Shown here: positions 1-11,029 of the stretch, piece after piece
Layout of the letters: every line of letters begins with the position of its first letter
Numbering within the stretch: position 1 is the first letter of the stretch
Assembly (NCBI GenBank): GCA_028673005.1
Contig: CM054113.1
Span: 174,885,956-174,949,955, forward strand
Direction of reading: 5' to 3'
Length of the DNA stretch: 64,000 nt
Origin: Tanypteryx hageni
Lineage: Eukaryota > Arthropoda > Insecta > Odonata > Petaluridae
Translations under genes and position numbers: made by a program
Notes under the pieces: model-generated
What the model was told of the DNA's origin: nothing
The model's database searches: none
The model's input: only the letters and a program-made list of their open reading frames with translations

Positions 1-180
1 TAAACAATAAACAAAGTACTTCATTTCAATGACAACGTGTTATGATGTAATAGGGCCAATACATTAATGCTATAAGCAATTCTCGCGAGAATGTTAGTTA
101 CCCGTCACAGCAGAATGATTCCAGCATAGTTTATTTGTATATTTGTCCACCGAAAATTTTAAAAACTTACACGATAAAAT

Positions 181-551
181 ATTGGGCCTAGCCAGGATTT
201 AAACTCGGGATCTCTAGCTCCCGAGATTCATGCCCCTAGACCAGGGTTCGGCAACATGCGGCTTGTGAGCCGAATGCCACTCTTTAAGGACTTCGTTCCG
301 CCTTCCTAAACCAACTTATTTTCCCACATGAAGTAACTTGAACAGCCAATTCGATCGTGACATAAACTTCCAGAAATTCAGATTTACTTATAAGAATGTT
401 ATGAAATATGAATTGATTTTTTAAATAAAAACCCTCTTATTCACCAGCACTGCGGTTTTTCTGATGCCGAGTTTCATATTGGATTGAAAAGAAAGTGACT
501 CTGCTTGTTAATTCGGTTGCCAACTCCTGCCTTAGACCAGCATGCGGGCAT
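181..551 (-). repeat. tRNA-derived SINE head, split by a hAT MITE
   Basis: Read on the minus strand, 551-530 joins to 241-181 and gives a tRNA-like sequence. A box A-like TGGTCTAGGGG comes first and a box B-like GAGTTTAAATCCTGG follows at the usual distance. The central hAT insertion (242-529) separates the two parts. No clear tail is visible beyond 181, so the SINE end is uncertain. A decayed tRNA pseudogene is the alternative. Confidence 0.4.
242..529. mobile_element. Non-autonomous hAT MITE (288 bp)
   Basis: Terminal inverted repeats start CAGGGTTCGGCAAC and end GTTGCCAACTCCTG, the CAG...CTG pattern of hAT (Charlie-like) ends. Flanking 8-bp target duplications CCCTAGAC (234-241) and CCTTAGAC (530-537) match at 7 of 8 positions and have the TA core expected for hAT. 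There is no coding capacity. It interrupts the box A region of a tRNA-like SINE. Confidence 0.68.
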
Positions 552-1185
552 TAATTATGATTGAATAGTTATTCTAAGCTTTCACGTGCGGAATCGTTAC
601 AAATATATGTACAGAATTTTGCGACAATCCATCTCGAGAGTAGCTATACGTATATGGATATTACGATTGACCTGTGGGTGCGTTCACCTGGTAATACTAT
701 AGGGAGCATCAGTGTCGTAGAGCAAAAAACTATTTTCTTAAAAACAAATTGAGTACCGAGACACTATGCTAAAAGGGCAGATCAACGCGAAATGGAAGGC
801 ATAAAAAGAAAATATCTCAGAAGAGTAATGATACAATATAAATCAAAATGAATAATGAAAATTGACGCTACAAAATGAGAGAAACATGGACTGAGATGTT
901 TGGAACTATCTCAGATAGAATTAAGTTTTTGAATGGAGACGGTTGATGCTCGAGAAAGGCCCAAGAATGATGAAAATGCAATACAGTATCCGCAGTGACA
1001 AGCGGAGCGAGTACGGTATGCGCGCCGTTACATATTCGATTAATTTTCGCCAATTTCGTAATATTTGTTAATCCTTAAAGAGGTAAACCATTAATGATCT
1101 TTGATTAGCCATGATAAACAAACTTCTTATGCGAGTGCTGCTTAAGTTGCATTGAAAAGTCCAAAATTATATAGATAAATATGAA
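552..1185. other. No recognisable feature
   Basis: AT-rich sequence with only short open frames that have no recognised motifs. I see no terminal repeats, tRNA boxes or satellite structure here. Confidence 0.5.
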
Positions 1186-1777
1186 TTGATTTTAATTCTC
1201 AGTTCCACAGGGAAAAACAAGTTAAAGTTATTAACAAGTGAATTACTTAAGTTGATTAGTCCGATTATCGATCATTTTGGTTATATTTTCCAAGTCACTC
1301 GTCAAATTGATGAGTTAAATACCGAAATTACATGGGGCCGATTGTTTACTCATCAGCCCAAGAACAGCTGGTTTTCGTCTTTTGCAGCAGTATATGAAAA
1401 CTTTCAAACCAACGGTTAATGAACACGAGCTTTTAATGTCGAAAGTGGCTGTAAATAAAATATTGATTGGTAATTCGCAATCGTGTAATAATAATAAGCA
1501 TAATGTCACGAAACTCTTCCACCAATTCGAGAAAAGCGCTGGAACATTCAGAAATTTTCAAAATATTATTACGAAATTAACCGGGAAGGCGGCGGAGAAA
1601 TTTCTTAATAGCTGGCAAACCGAGTTTCTTGCGTTTTATTTGTTCGGTACTTATTACGGCGGCGTAAAAGAAGAAAATTACTCGAAAAAAATATTATTCT
1701 CCGATACTTGTTTCCAGGAGACATGGAGGAAAATTATGCCCGGCTGGCAATCGAGCGCGAGTTCCCCGATGAAGTGA
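1186..1777 (+). pseudogene. Possible unrecognised coding relic in two overlapping frames
   Basis: Two open frames on the same strand follow each other. The first is 77 codons (1186-1419) and the second is 131 codons (1382-1777) in a different frame; they overlap by 38 nt. The second has a protein-like composition, with aromatic stretches such as EFLAFYLFGTYYGG near residues 87-100, a lysine- and glutamate-containing run after it, and a terminal stop. The first includes ITWGRLF. This could be one gene of about 200 codons broken by a single frameshift, or chance. I recognise no family, and I see no splice sites, promoter or poly(A) signal that decides it. Reading it as a spliced exon pair is also possible. 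Confidence 0.22.
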
Positions 1778-2289
1778 ATTACATATAAACAATTTTAAAG
1801 GTCATAAATGCTTGAGTAAACCTGCAATGGTACACTTGGTTATTTTTCACACAACGCTACATTTTTCACGTTTTTACCGCTGTGAAGATCCAGACTCTCC
1901 ATACCGCAGCTGTTCATATTTAAGCATGTAATGAAATGTGTTCCATAAATTTAAATCGTGTTGTTCGTCCTTATATGAGGCATTCCTCGTAAGAAGATTG
2001 TCTTTTAGTTTTTGTTTGTGAGCCAGTGTTCTAGATTAAAAGGTCGAAAACAGTGTTTCTTTCCAGGTTTCTAGTTCTGATAGAAATGAGTGAAACTGGC
2101 GTTTACCTGCTCTATTTTTAATAGCCGTCCTCAGTTATTATTCATTTATCGTCGATTATAATTTTTTGGTTCCCGCTGGAACTTAACGATCGAAAAATTA
2201 CCACTGAGAGACGGCAGCATTGTAGCTGAAAAACGCATCTACATTAATCCATCTTTTATATGTATAGAAGTCACCTACATCGTCCACAG
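1778..2289. other. No recognisable feature
   Basis: AT-rich non-coding sequence. No long open frame, no terminal repeat and no tRNA-like box pair seen. Confidence 0.5.
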
Positions 2290-2596
2290 CAGGGGTTCAC
2301 AACCTGGTGCTCGCGAGCATCGCTGTGCTCTTTTTGGCAGCATGGCTTTGCTCTCCTGCGACGCTTAGAATTGCGTTATTGCGCCAGTAATTTCATTTGT
2401 TCGATTGTTTTCTTCCTTCTAACGTATTTAAGAACACAAAGAATGACTTGGAAGTTGTTTTCATTTTTTTTTTGTGGTCATTATTTATTTTGCACTAGTG
2501 GCGCTCGGATGATATTCAAGGATACAAATTGTTGCTCGCTTGATATTCTAGGATATAACTTGGTGCTCGCTACAATGAAAAGTTTGGGAACCCCTG
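2290..2596. mobile_element. Non-autonomous hAT MITE (307 bp)
   Basis: The left end CAGGGGTTCACAACC and the right end GGGAACCCCTG form short inverted repeats of hAT type. Inside, the phrase 'tggtgctcg' recurs near both ends. Putative 8-bp duplications GTCCACAG (2282-2289) and ATCTACAA (2597-2604) agree at only 5 of 8 positions, so the insertion is old. The open frame running through it is not a transposase. Confidence 0.58.
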
Positions 2597-3701
2597 ATCT
2601 ACAAGATAAAAACTAAAGCGTGATCCAATAACACGTTTTCTGTTAAATTTTCCGCATTTTTAATTATCGTACCGTAAAATTAAACCCCGATTATCAGGAT
2701 TTTCAGTTACCATATGCTTGATTATTTTATGTATGCAGGTTTATTGAATTTTCACACGAATCCCGCACACTTAATGAAGTAATGAACTTTTTTTAAGCAT
2801 TGGCATCGTCTTCGTTGGGGTGCACGCTGTATGTAACCCGTATTTTTTTAGAAAATAAATTTTTGCGGTACTTGAGCGAATTTCACCTTTAATGTTTTCT
2901 ACTTCGGATTATCCGTGCCCTTCAATTATCCATTGATACCTCAGTCCCAAAAACCAACAGGTATAATAAGGGTTTTCACTGTGGTTACGCCGTTTCGATG
3001 AAGATTCTTCGCGACGTTCATCTGCTCTTTTGCACGTGTAGTGAAAAATGACTTTCATAGTTTTTCGCCGCTCTAGTTCGTTTCCAAAGCGTCAGACGCC
3101 ACGTGCGTTGCGGCACACGAGTGCGTGATAGCGATCTTGCAGGTGAGCTGCCGCGGAAATGGCTACACCTTATTGCACCCGTGTGTCTGGGGTCAGGAAT
3201 GACTAAAGTGCTGCCTCATTTTTCCTCAAAGGAAGTGCCACGGGACTCGCTTGGAATCTGCGGAGCCGTTTTATCCTCGTTGTTAAATTCACTTTCATTT
3301 TCCGGTCGGCTGTTGTTTTTTTCCGCTTACGTGTATTTTAGGGTGTCTTTCCTGTTGAAACAACTTGTTTTCGGTTCAGTAAGGAATATTTTTAAACTGA
3401 GTGTCTTTGGATCGGTCATTCGTTATGCGGAGAGGAGGAAATGGGAGTTTTGTGTGCAACAATTCTTGGCTAAATAGGCTCTTCTTAGGCTTTTCGTTTG
3501 CACTATAATGAAGTCGAACAATGTGACTGATTTTCGTAACTTGGAAGCCAAAATGCTTGTCGATAATTCTCAAATTCTTTAACACATTTGTCTAGGTTAT
3601 TTTAATTTTAAATTTTTTATTCGTGAATACGGGGATACAGAAATTCTGCTCTATTATTATAGTATTTTTTGTATGATTGTAATAATTTCTTCCTTTCAAG
3701 A
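2597..3701. other. No confident feature; unidentified 124-codon frame
   Basis: A plus-strand frame at 3103-3477 begins in CpG-rich sequence and ends AT-rich. It resembles no family I know. A good 5' splice-site match (GCAG|GTGAGC) lies near 3142, so a short first exon is conceivable but unsupported. The rest of the interval shows nothing. Confidence 0.3.
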
Positions 3702-3922
3702 CAGCGCCGGCTCGAACTACAGGCGAGCCGGGCGGGCGCCCGGGGTGCCAAACTTTTGGGGGCGCATTACTTGCAAGTGGAAAAATATTGGATACCAATT
3801 TATATCGCAGAACAGACTGTAATCTTGATGGCATTCCTTTTATTTTTACTTTATCGATATTTTTTAAATTGCGCTGGAAGACTATCTCGCCCGGGGCGCC
3901 AATACTCCTACGGCCGCCCCTG
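3702..3922. mobile_element. Short GC-ended MITE, probably hAT-like
   Basis: The left end CAGCGCCGGCTCG and the right end GGCCGCCCCTG are imperfect inverted GC-rich termini. The words GCCCGGGG..GCCAA occur in both subterminal regions in opposite orientations. Flanks share TCAAG (695-700 and 924-928), consistent with a decayed 8-bp duplication. No coding sequence. Family assignment is tentative. Confidence 0.4.
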
Positions 3923-4052
3923 CTCAAGGGCTCTAATAACTTAATCCTTTTCCCTTCTTCTTTACTAAGTTAGTCATGCAGTATTTTCTTCATGACGCCC
4001 AATTCAGCCTGTTTTCCTCCTTATCGATCTTGTCATAATGCTGGCATATGTG

Positions 4053-4191
4053 CAGGACCGGCTTGGCAACGTCTTCATATGTGAGCGAGGGAAAATTCAA
4101 TTCCGATTAAATGAAACGCCTCTCGGCCGCCCCTAGAACCGGGCCTCCCTGGGCGTTCGCCCACGTAGCCCACGTCTAGAACCCGCCTCTG
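4053..4191. mobile_element. Short hAT-like MITE (139 bp)
   Basis: It begins CAGGACCGGCTTGG and ends CCCGCCTCTG. It is flanked by CATATGTG (4045-4052) and CATATATG (4192-4199), which agree at 7 of 8 positions. The right flank runs into a CATATG/TATG simple repeat, so part of that match may be chance. GC-rich interior resembles the element at 3702-3922. Confidence 0.42.
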
Positions 4192-4247
4192 CATATATGC
4201 ATATGTATATATGTATGTGCATATATATGCATATGTGTGTGTGTGAT
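4192..4247. repeat. CATATG/GT simple repeat
   Basis: Degenerate alternating purine-pyrimidine tract of CATATATG and TATGTATG words, ending in (GT)5-6. Microsatellite. Confidence 0.7.
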
Positions 4248-4348
4248 GTCGAAATGCAGTTCTCGTCGACCATTGAGGGTTTTTTGCATTTTTTTTAAAC
4301 CGCCACGTAGCCCATGCCTTCAGGAGTCCAAGAGTCATCCCTCTATAA

Positions 4349-4631
4349 CAGGGGTGGGGAAACTTTTGACGAGATGGACCGCATTATTAGTTGCGCTTGT
4401 TTAGTCGGGTCGCATTTAAAATGGTTAATGCTTAAAATGCTCTGAAATTACTTGAGAGAATGTGAAGGTTTCTATCAGTGAAAATCGATTATATAATATT
4501 TTATCGTCAAAATTCACAATTAAAGTTTTCCGGCCCTAATTTTAACCAAAAAATAGGAAGTTGTCTGCACATATTACATTTCATGATTCGCTTTCAAGAT
4601 GATATCGCGGGCCGTAGTTTTTCCACCTCTG
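4349..4631. mobile_element. hAT MITE with perfect target duplication (283 bp)
   Basis: The left end CAGGGGTGGGGAAAC and the right end GTTTTTCCACCTCTG form hAT-type terminal inverted repeats. The flanking 8-bp target duplication CTCTATAA is identical on both sides (4341-4348 and 4632-4639). Non-coding interior. This is the best-preserved hAT insertion boundary in the window and probably the youngest. Confidence 0.78.
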
Positions 4632-5141
4632 CTCTATAAGCACCTCGTTATTAGCTACGGTTACGGATGATCTTGTCAATGGGAACGGAACGATTCAATC
4701 ACTCCCCTAATACCACGCGGACCCCTGATCCTAACTCCGTCACATGAAATAAAGGAGAAAGCTCAATTCTGGAGCACAGACGGTCGAGCGGGATGACTGG
4801 CATTTTCCAGCATAATTATTCACGATTTTTTTTATTTTTCTTTATTTTTTACGTTATTAGATTAGCAAGGAAATACTTTGGAAAATTCAAATTTATTTTA
4901 AACTCAAATAATTTACATGTTATTTGATAGAAATATTACGTAACTATGGAGAAGAATTTTACGGATTTTCACTAAGTCGCGATGTAAATCGAAACGTTCC
5001 CCTGCCTAATAAAACTTAAAGAGAGGGTAGAAACATTAAACTGGTCAATTGTAAAGAGATTCCATCGATTTATGAAAATTACAGCCAAATATAGAATAAA
5101 AAGCTTACCATAACTCGCAATAAAAATATGTAACGTGGAAG

Positions 5142-5344
5142 GACGCGGGGTGACTGAGTCGCCCCAGAAAGATTTTTTTAAATGCTGTTTCACGGACTAA
5201 ATGCTACTAAAACCTAAAAGTGATATAAATATGCTCAAAAGAGTTCGGAAGAAAGGTACTGATTATCTTAAGGAAAAAACATGCGTCACGGTTGGATGAG
5301 TGCAGTGTAAACATTGGTGGGGTGACTCCGTCACCCCACGCGCC
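5142..5344. mobile_element. Candidate small DNA transposon with palindromic ends
   Basis: Near 5147-5165 the sequence GGGGTGACTGAGTCGCCCC is almost self-complementary, and near 5319-5337 GGGGTGACTCCGTCACCCC is a perfect arm palindrome. Reverse-complemented, the second aligns with the first over about 22 bases, so the pair can also be read as terminal inverted repeats of a ~200-bp element. Superfamily unknown; no target duplication found. Confidence 0.35.
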
Positions 5345-6460
5345 TGCTTCAGGGTTAGCCGCAACCAAATCTTTCTCACCTTTAAGTTTGCCAACACCGC
5401 ATGCTTCTCTATTCCTACTCTCTTTCTCCCCCATCTAACTCGCATGTAAAACAACCTTCCCCATCCCCCTTCCATCCTCCTCCTCCATCTTCGAAAACCA
5501 AATCCTGTCCCACCCGATCCGAAAAGGCTCAACATTTTTATTGAGCGGACTGGTTGAATGGAACGGGTGGGAGGGGATGGGGAGGCGATGCGTGGAGAGG
5601 AGAGCGGAGAGAGAGGGGATAAGGCGTAGGAAAAGTGGAGGAAAGGGAGACTTTAAGGTTGTTTTTAAAAATAGCGAGGCGGGCACACACGCAAGCACAC
5701 CGCATCCAGAGGAAAACTCAAGGCATCAGACTTCCAAACTCCTCCTGGGTCCTCAAACCCTCAATCTCCTTCCCCCTCTCTCGAACCTCACCTAAAACTG
5801 TGGAAAACTGGTTTATTCCGATGCCGGTATTAGCGGGTTGGATTGGGCGAGGTGGAGCATTCCCAAAGGCTGCAGATAGATTGGAAGGGAGGAAGAGTGA
5901 GGGGAGGGAATGGAGGAAGGGAAGGGTGAAAAAAGGGGTTGGAGGGGAGGGGGGAAATCCCTTCGGCGGGATCAGACCTCACACTCTCGCACGCGCTGTG
6001 CGCTCTACGTCTGGCATGAGAGCGGCTGGTCTTTCGAATAAATGCGGTGTTGTACGCTAGGGTTGCGTGGGGTGGGGAACGGGAGGAGATATGACGGGGG
6101 GCGGCATGAGAGGAAGGGAGGGTTGAGATGGGTGCGACAACTAAGTTTAACTCGGCCCTTCTCCCACTTTCCCCTCCTTATCCCTCCCATTCTCTCTCCA
6201 CCTCCCTTTCTCTCTCCCTTCCACCACTCTCCTTCCCTTTTATCCACTCTCATACCTTCATTTTTCGTCCTTTTAAAAAAACTCGCCCTACCACATCCAT
6301 CTGCAACAGTCCACTTGACCATCTCGGCTCCTGTGTATTATATGTAAAGAATAGGACGTGTGTCCTTTACCCTTTTTTCGCTCCCTTTTTTACCCTGAGC
6401 CACGCGAGAGAGCGTTTCTTATTCCGATCGTCCTTCCGTCGCGTGCAAAAGAAAAAAAAA
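5345..6460. promoter_or_regulatory. CpG-containing purine/pyrimidine-skewed island
   Basis: 5530-5680 and 5870-5965 are G/A-rich on the plus strand. 6150-6260 is C/T-rich. CpG is much more frequent than in the AT-rich surroundings. Open frames here follow the skew and look like low-complexity artefacts. Possible promoter-proximal region; no defined motif supports a start site. Confidence 0.25.
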
Positions 6461-6840
6461 ACAATTAGATCGGACGCGAGGTGACAGGTGGTGGCGTACC
6501 GTATTGCATTGCTCCAGAGAGAGAGAGAGAGCGTGCATTCCTCCGGATAAAACGAAAGAACAGTTTGTTGCGTCGACCAAGGTCGGCTACTAAAAGAGCG
6601 AACAGATCGACCGGCGATTGATTTCGCTGGCGTTTTTTCTTCCGGCAGTGGTTAGCGCGCGAGATCTTTGCCAACGAGCGCTCTCCGGTTCCATAACAGC
6701 CAAGGTCCTCTCGACCCGGTGCCTACGTGGTCTTTCGCAAATCGCATCCGTACAAGAGGCAAGGAGAGCATTCCGATTTTTTGCAATCGTCATTAGAGGA
6801 AGTCATAAAGATTACCCAGGTATTTTCCCGTAGCGATTAC
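6461..6840 (+). promoter_or_regulatory. Candidate promoter or first-exon region
   Basis: CpG-dense sequence with a (GA)8 tract at 6516-6531 (GAGA-type) and a strong 5' splice-site match CCCAG|GTATTT at 6819/6820. A plus-strand frame of 71 codons (6618-6833) begins with a hydrophobic stretch that could pass for a signal peptide, but it crosses the putative donor. A non-coding first exon ending at 6819 is as likely. Nothing downstream confirms a gene. Confidence 0.25.
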
Positions 6841-7243
6841 ACAGCTACTCATTAAAGCTCTCATTATTCTTGATTCCCTCCCACGATTTCGGGGCTCGCT
6901 GCTGAGCAAGAAGTCTCTTAAGCTCAGTATCAAATTCATTTGTTTCTGTCAACTTTTTTTCGATTTGTAATGAAAATGGACAGGATGGAGTTTAATAATT
7001 TTAAGCGCCGAATAACTCGGGATTAAAAAGAAACCCTGGGTTCTGTGAAGCATTCAAATTAAAGGGTTATTATTAATAATACAAAACGCAATGGATATTT
7101 TCCCTACCCATGTTCGTTGTCATTTTGATTACTCGAATATATTTTTCGTTAATCATCATTAGCAAACTTGTGATATCGTGCAGCATATGCATGTTTTTCA
7201 ATTCAATTCAAAACATCCGCGTTCAGAAACGAGAAAATTGATC
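6841..7243. other. No recognisable feature
   Basis: AT-rich intron- or spacer-like sequence without repeats or open frames of note. Confidence 0.5.
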
Positions 7244-7244
7244 T

Positions 7245-7315
7245 GCTACGATATTTCAGTGGCAGAATATCCGTACGGCAAGTGGAAGACCAGGGTTCGA
7301 TTCCCGGCCATAGCA
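7245..7315 (+). tRNA. tRNA-Gly-like gene or pseudogene, anticodon position reads GGC
   Basis: A 71-nt tRNA-like sequence with the length and T arm of metazoan tRNA-Gly. The box B GGTTCGATTCC is perfect, the D arm reads TTTCAGTGGCAGAA, and an oligo-T terminator (T7) follows at once. The acceptor stem pairs GCTA with TAGC, but two inner pairs are mismatched. The anticodon loop ACGGCAA has C instead of the invariant U at position 33, and the anticodon reads GGC, not a glycine anticodon. Probably a decaying tRNA-Gly copy or the seed of a SINE. Confidence 0.45.
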
Positions 7316-7945
7316 GACTTTTTTCTCGTTTCAAAATTATTTCCAATTATTATCTAACAATAACCATGATTATTCAACGACCACGTCCGCTAAGGCTCAA
7401 TAAAAATTAAAACGGCCACAACTTGATCGTCACGACGACTATTAAGAGTTGATGAGCGTAAAATTTCACTGGTCTAGGAAAATGACAGTTATGGGTTTAC
7501 ATTGACGTTCAACTTTATATTCATTCTGATAACGCTGCATGAGATTATTGGAATGATATATAAGTACAAAATTATTTTATATACGATTTTTCGATTTAAT
7601 CAAACGGCATGTTCGTTTACATTCATTCCGAGATAGTTTCACAAAAAACGGTAACTATATATTATTTTTTAAGCAAATGCGAATCCGACTTCATAGATGT
7701 TGTCATCGTCAAAATAAAGAATTCTCAAAATCGATGCAGGCGTGGGCAATGTTTATTCGATTTTCGTTGTTTTCGGTATGATTTCAGATAAATAATCCAA
7801 CGCTGCTTATCATCGTCATGCATAACGTCATCCGGTCCTTGCTAGCCCATTGAAACACTTAAACACATTTTTGTGGTGAATCGATCCCAATTCATCAGCC
7901 TGATTCTTTCCATCGAAACTATTTCGTTTGAAACTATAATAGGAC

Positions 7946-8330
7946 AACGCCATTCAAAGCATCAGTGCCACAAGTGGCGCCAGGCGATCGTCAAAAGGGA
8001 ACCAGCAGAACTGCTACCTTTACTTGACCATATCTAGATTAGGATATCAGGGTGTGCGTGTAGCAAGAAATCAAACCGTCCGAGACCTATATAGAAAAAA
8101 GGTCTGAATGGTACTGATTTGATATATTAAAACTTTCGCTATAATCAGTCTCCTACACCAGCGCTATTCAAAGTGTGGCATCGGCACCGTTAGAGGCGCC
8201 AGGCGACTCGCAAAAAGAGGAAGCAATGAAATTGATTACGTGTTCCACGTTAATTAGACGTCGAAAAGGAGTGTGGTTACCAAGAAGTTAATAGTACTGA
8301 CCTGAGGATACACAGAAAAGAGTTACAGTT
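7946..8330. repeat. Diverged tandem duplication (~210-bp unit)
   Basis: The block starting 'gccattcaaagcatc' near 7949 recurs as 'gctattcaaagtgtgg' near 8162. It is followed in both by 'ggcgccaggcga', then after ~90 bases by 'gtgtgcgtgtagcaagaa' versus 'gtgtggttaccaagaa' and a similar 'agaaaa' segment. Same orientation, about 65-75% similar by eye. The start resembles the inner part of hAT ends (TATTCAAAGTGTGG), but no inverted partner is seen. Confidence 0.45.
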
Positions 8331-8439
8331 TCTCTTTTTCACTAATTTATCGATGCTCTTATTTTTTGCTTGAGCGATACGCTTAATTACGCTAAGATTC
8401 CATACGCTGGAATTTTATTTTAAATGGCAAGGTAGAAGA

Positions 8440-9000
8440 ATGGCGGATAAATCAAGCGACTCCTTCGCCACGTTTCGATTCATCTAAAGACGGCTGGGAG
8501 GGTGGAATTCCATATCCGAGTCTGTAAATACCATTCTCTCTCTCTCTCTCTGTTTCTCTCTCGTCGTTAGCGACATCCGGGTCAACGCACGCGAAAAGTG
8601 AACTCGAAGAAATGGTCGAAACCAAAACGCACCTTTCATAAAACAAAATGCGCTTTTAAATCGCCTCCCGATGTTTGCCCGATTCCGGCTCCAAGAGAGA
8701 GAGAGAGAGGGAGCCTGGGGTGTGTGCGAAAGTGAAATCTATTTTTACAACTCGGGAGGATGGGATTGTGGGGAGCGCCCCCTGGGAACGTTTTTCCGAG
8801 AACCACTCCTCGGTGCGGATAGGAGTAGTTTTAAAACCAGGGATTCATTTCAAAATCCGCCATTGCCGGAGGGAATAACAACAAGGACCGCACTAATTTT
8901 AAACTGCTCCTTGCGGGGGAATACCTACCTCTCTCTCTCTCTGCGTTTCGCCTTTGATTCGAAGATGAGTCGGTTTTGAACCGGGATAGATTTGGATTCG
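8440..9000. promoter_or_regulatory. CpG- and GA/CT-rich island
   Basis: Contains (CT)n at 8535-8550 and 8932-8942 and (GA)n at 8693-8710, in GC-richer sequence with many CpGs. Open frames through it are low-complexity. Plausible GAGA-type regulatory DNA; no transcription start evidence. Confidence 0.25.
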
Positions 9001-10480
9001 TAACGAGAATTCAACGAGGTGGCGCGTGACACGATGGAGAATTATCGAACTCGCCCCATCGATTAAAATCGAATCGGCACAATATATGTCTCCGATAGCC
9101 GTTAGATTATTACCGTTGATAACGGCTGCTTTGCAACCGAATTGCTCAGCCTTTTGGGGATTTTTGAGGTACTTATTGTGTCAAAGTAGGTCATCGGTTT
9201 TCATATTTTTTTCTATGCGGCACAGTAAAAACATAAATTATTTTTTTCGGCCCGGATGGTTAAACTTATTTTGCAATTTGAAAATATATACTATGATTGC
9301 ATTTGCACCTTAATGCAAAAAGTGTGAAATGTTTAACTATACGCTAATATGCATATAGCTTAACATTTAAACTAGCTTATATGCCATTGAGATTTCATGC
9401 TTTCGATCACTACGGCATATTTTGGGGATTATTTTGCGTTAAATATTAAGCATTTTAAATCCCATTACATTTCACTCTTGGCAACTATTTTTCTGGTATA
9501 AATACATAAACATGGCGTCCTATGCGTAATAAATATTACGAAACTCCTCCCAGTTTGCCCTTCACCCAAAAAAGCTGAGGATCTGCAAATCCTCTTTCCT
9601 CATCGTTCCATGCAAGCTACTTATCAAGATTTCGGTGTGAATGTCCAGCCAAATTCGTTCTTACTTATCTTTAGCTTTTTTTAATTCAACGAATTAACAT
9701 TTTAAGAGATCGTATAGCTCATTAGAGTGCAGAGATTCACTTCGCCTTACGCTCGGGAAAACTTCGCTTGGCAAGTTATTATACTGCATCTAGTGACAAC
9801 ATCTGCAATCAGCTGCAGGCTTCGGTAGAGGGTTAGAATATTATCGTTGGCATGGAGGTCTATAATCGTCACCGTCACTCTTAACAAGCCCATTTGGGTC
9901 GGCCGTGGATCCAGTTTATGAGCTGATAACTCATACAATCGAACTTCCATATTTAGAACGTCCAAGGAAGGTCGAAAAATACGACCTGTGGAACAATCGA
10001 AGTAACGCTATAGATATACTGAAGGGAGTTATTAGACGTTCACCTTTTATCAAATAAAAGATAAAAATCCCTGGACGCTCTTTTTTCCTTGGAAGTAAAA
10101 ACGTCGGAAAATCGTGAATTTGATCAACTTCCCACTTTTTCAATGTAGCATTTGATATTGAAGCCTGGGAGTCAGCAGCCCGACAAATCATCTTTCTTTA
10201 AGAAAACTACAAATAAAATAGTACGTAATAAAATCCAACGGAGAGCGCGAGATATGCTGGCCTTGGCCGGGTATCGATCCCAGCCCATCGCAACCTGCAA
10301 CCGAGAAAGATCCGACTTCGATTCCCGAAGGAGATCATTAATTTATTCCCTCTTCTCTCTCAGTTTTAAGGCTAATGAAAAGCACTCCGAGGGCAATACT
10401 AGATTATAACAGGGGAGTCAAACCTACGAGAGATAACTGTTATATAGGCTTTGGTGCATTGCAGGGTAACATGTACATGT
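9001..10480. other. No recognisable feature
   Basis: AT-rich, no transposon ends, no tRNA with both boxes. A box B-like word around 10265-10280 (GTATCGATCCC) lacks a matching box A. Confidence 0.45.
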
Positions 10481-11029
10481 AGGTGTAAAAAATTAAGCTG
10501 CCGAGGATAGGATCTCGTTAGAGGAGGAGGACGAAAAGAAATGAGTGCCGTACAACAAATCTCATCTTCAACATTTCAATCGCGCGTGATTTCTTCCCTA
10601 TCTCTTCCGCAACAGGACTCTCTTCCTTCCCGTGCGTAGCGTTACATGGAAGGGTTCCCTTCTACCTATAACGAGGTCGCGATGTCAGAGAAGCACGCGC
10701 CACTGGGGGAGGGGATTGATTATCTCTCGTCGTTTCTTTCTCACGCGCTCTCGCCAAGAATTGTTCGTAGAGGGAGAGAGAGAGCTACCCTCAGAAAAAG
10801 AAGTCGTCCTTGCGTGTCCGTCCCTAGATGCGTGTCGGCCGGAAAATCGATCCACGCAGGACCCCAAAAGTGAAGAATCGCCTTTGCTATCGTGCGCTTT
10901 CGATCGGCCGATCGAATCGAAGACGATGCAAATGAAAATAATATCCTTTCCTCCTCCCTCTATTCTTCCGTTTCGCTCTGCTGATGTATCGAACAGTTTA
11001 TATGGTCGATTCTTGTTTTTTTTTTACAG
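10481..11029 (+). promoter_or_regulatory. CpG-rich island ending in a polypyrimidine/AG acceptor
   Basis: CpG-rich with (GA)n at 10767-10784. The 3' end carries T-rich sequence and the acceptor TTTTTTTTTTACAG ending at 11029. It could be a promoter plus short intron ahead of the candidate exon at 11030. The 139-codon frame across it is probably fortuitous. Confidence 0.25.

Noticed and set aside
10255..10290. tRNA-like T-arm word in GTATCGATCCCAGC
   Set aside because: No matching box A or stem structure.
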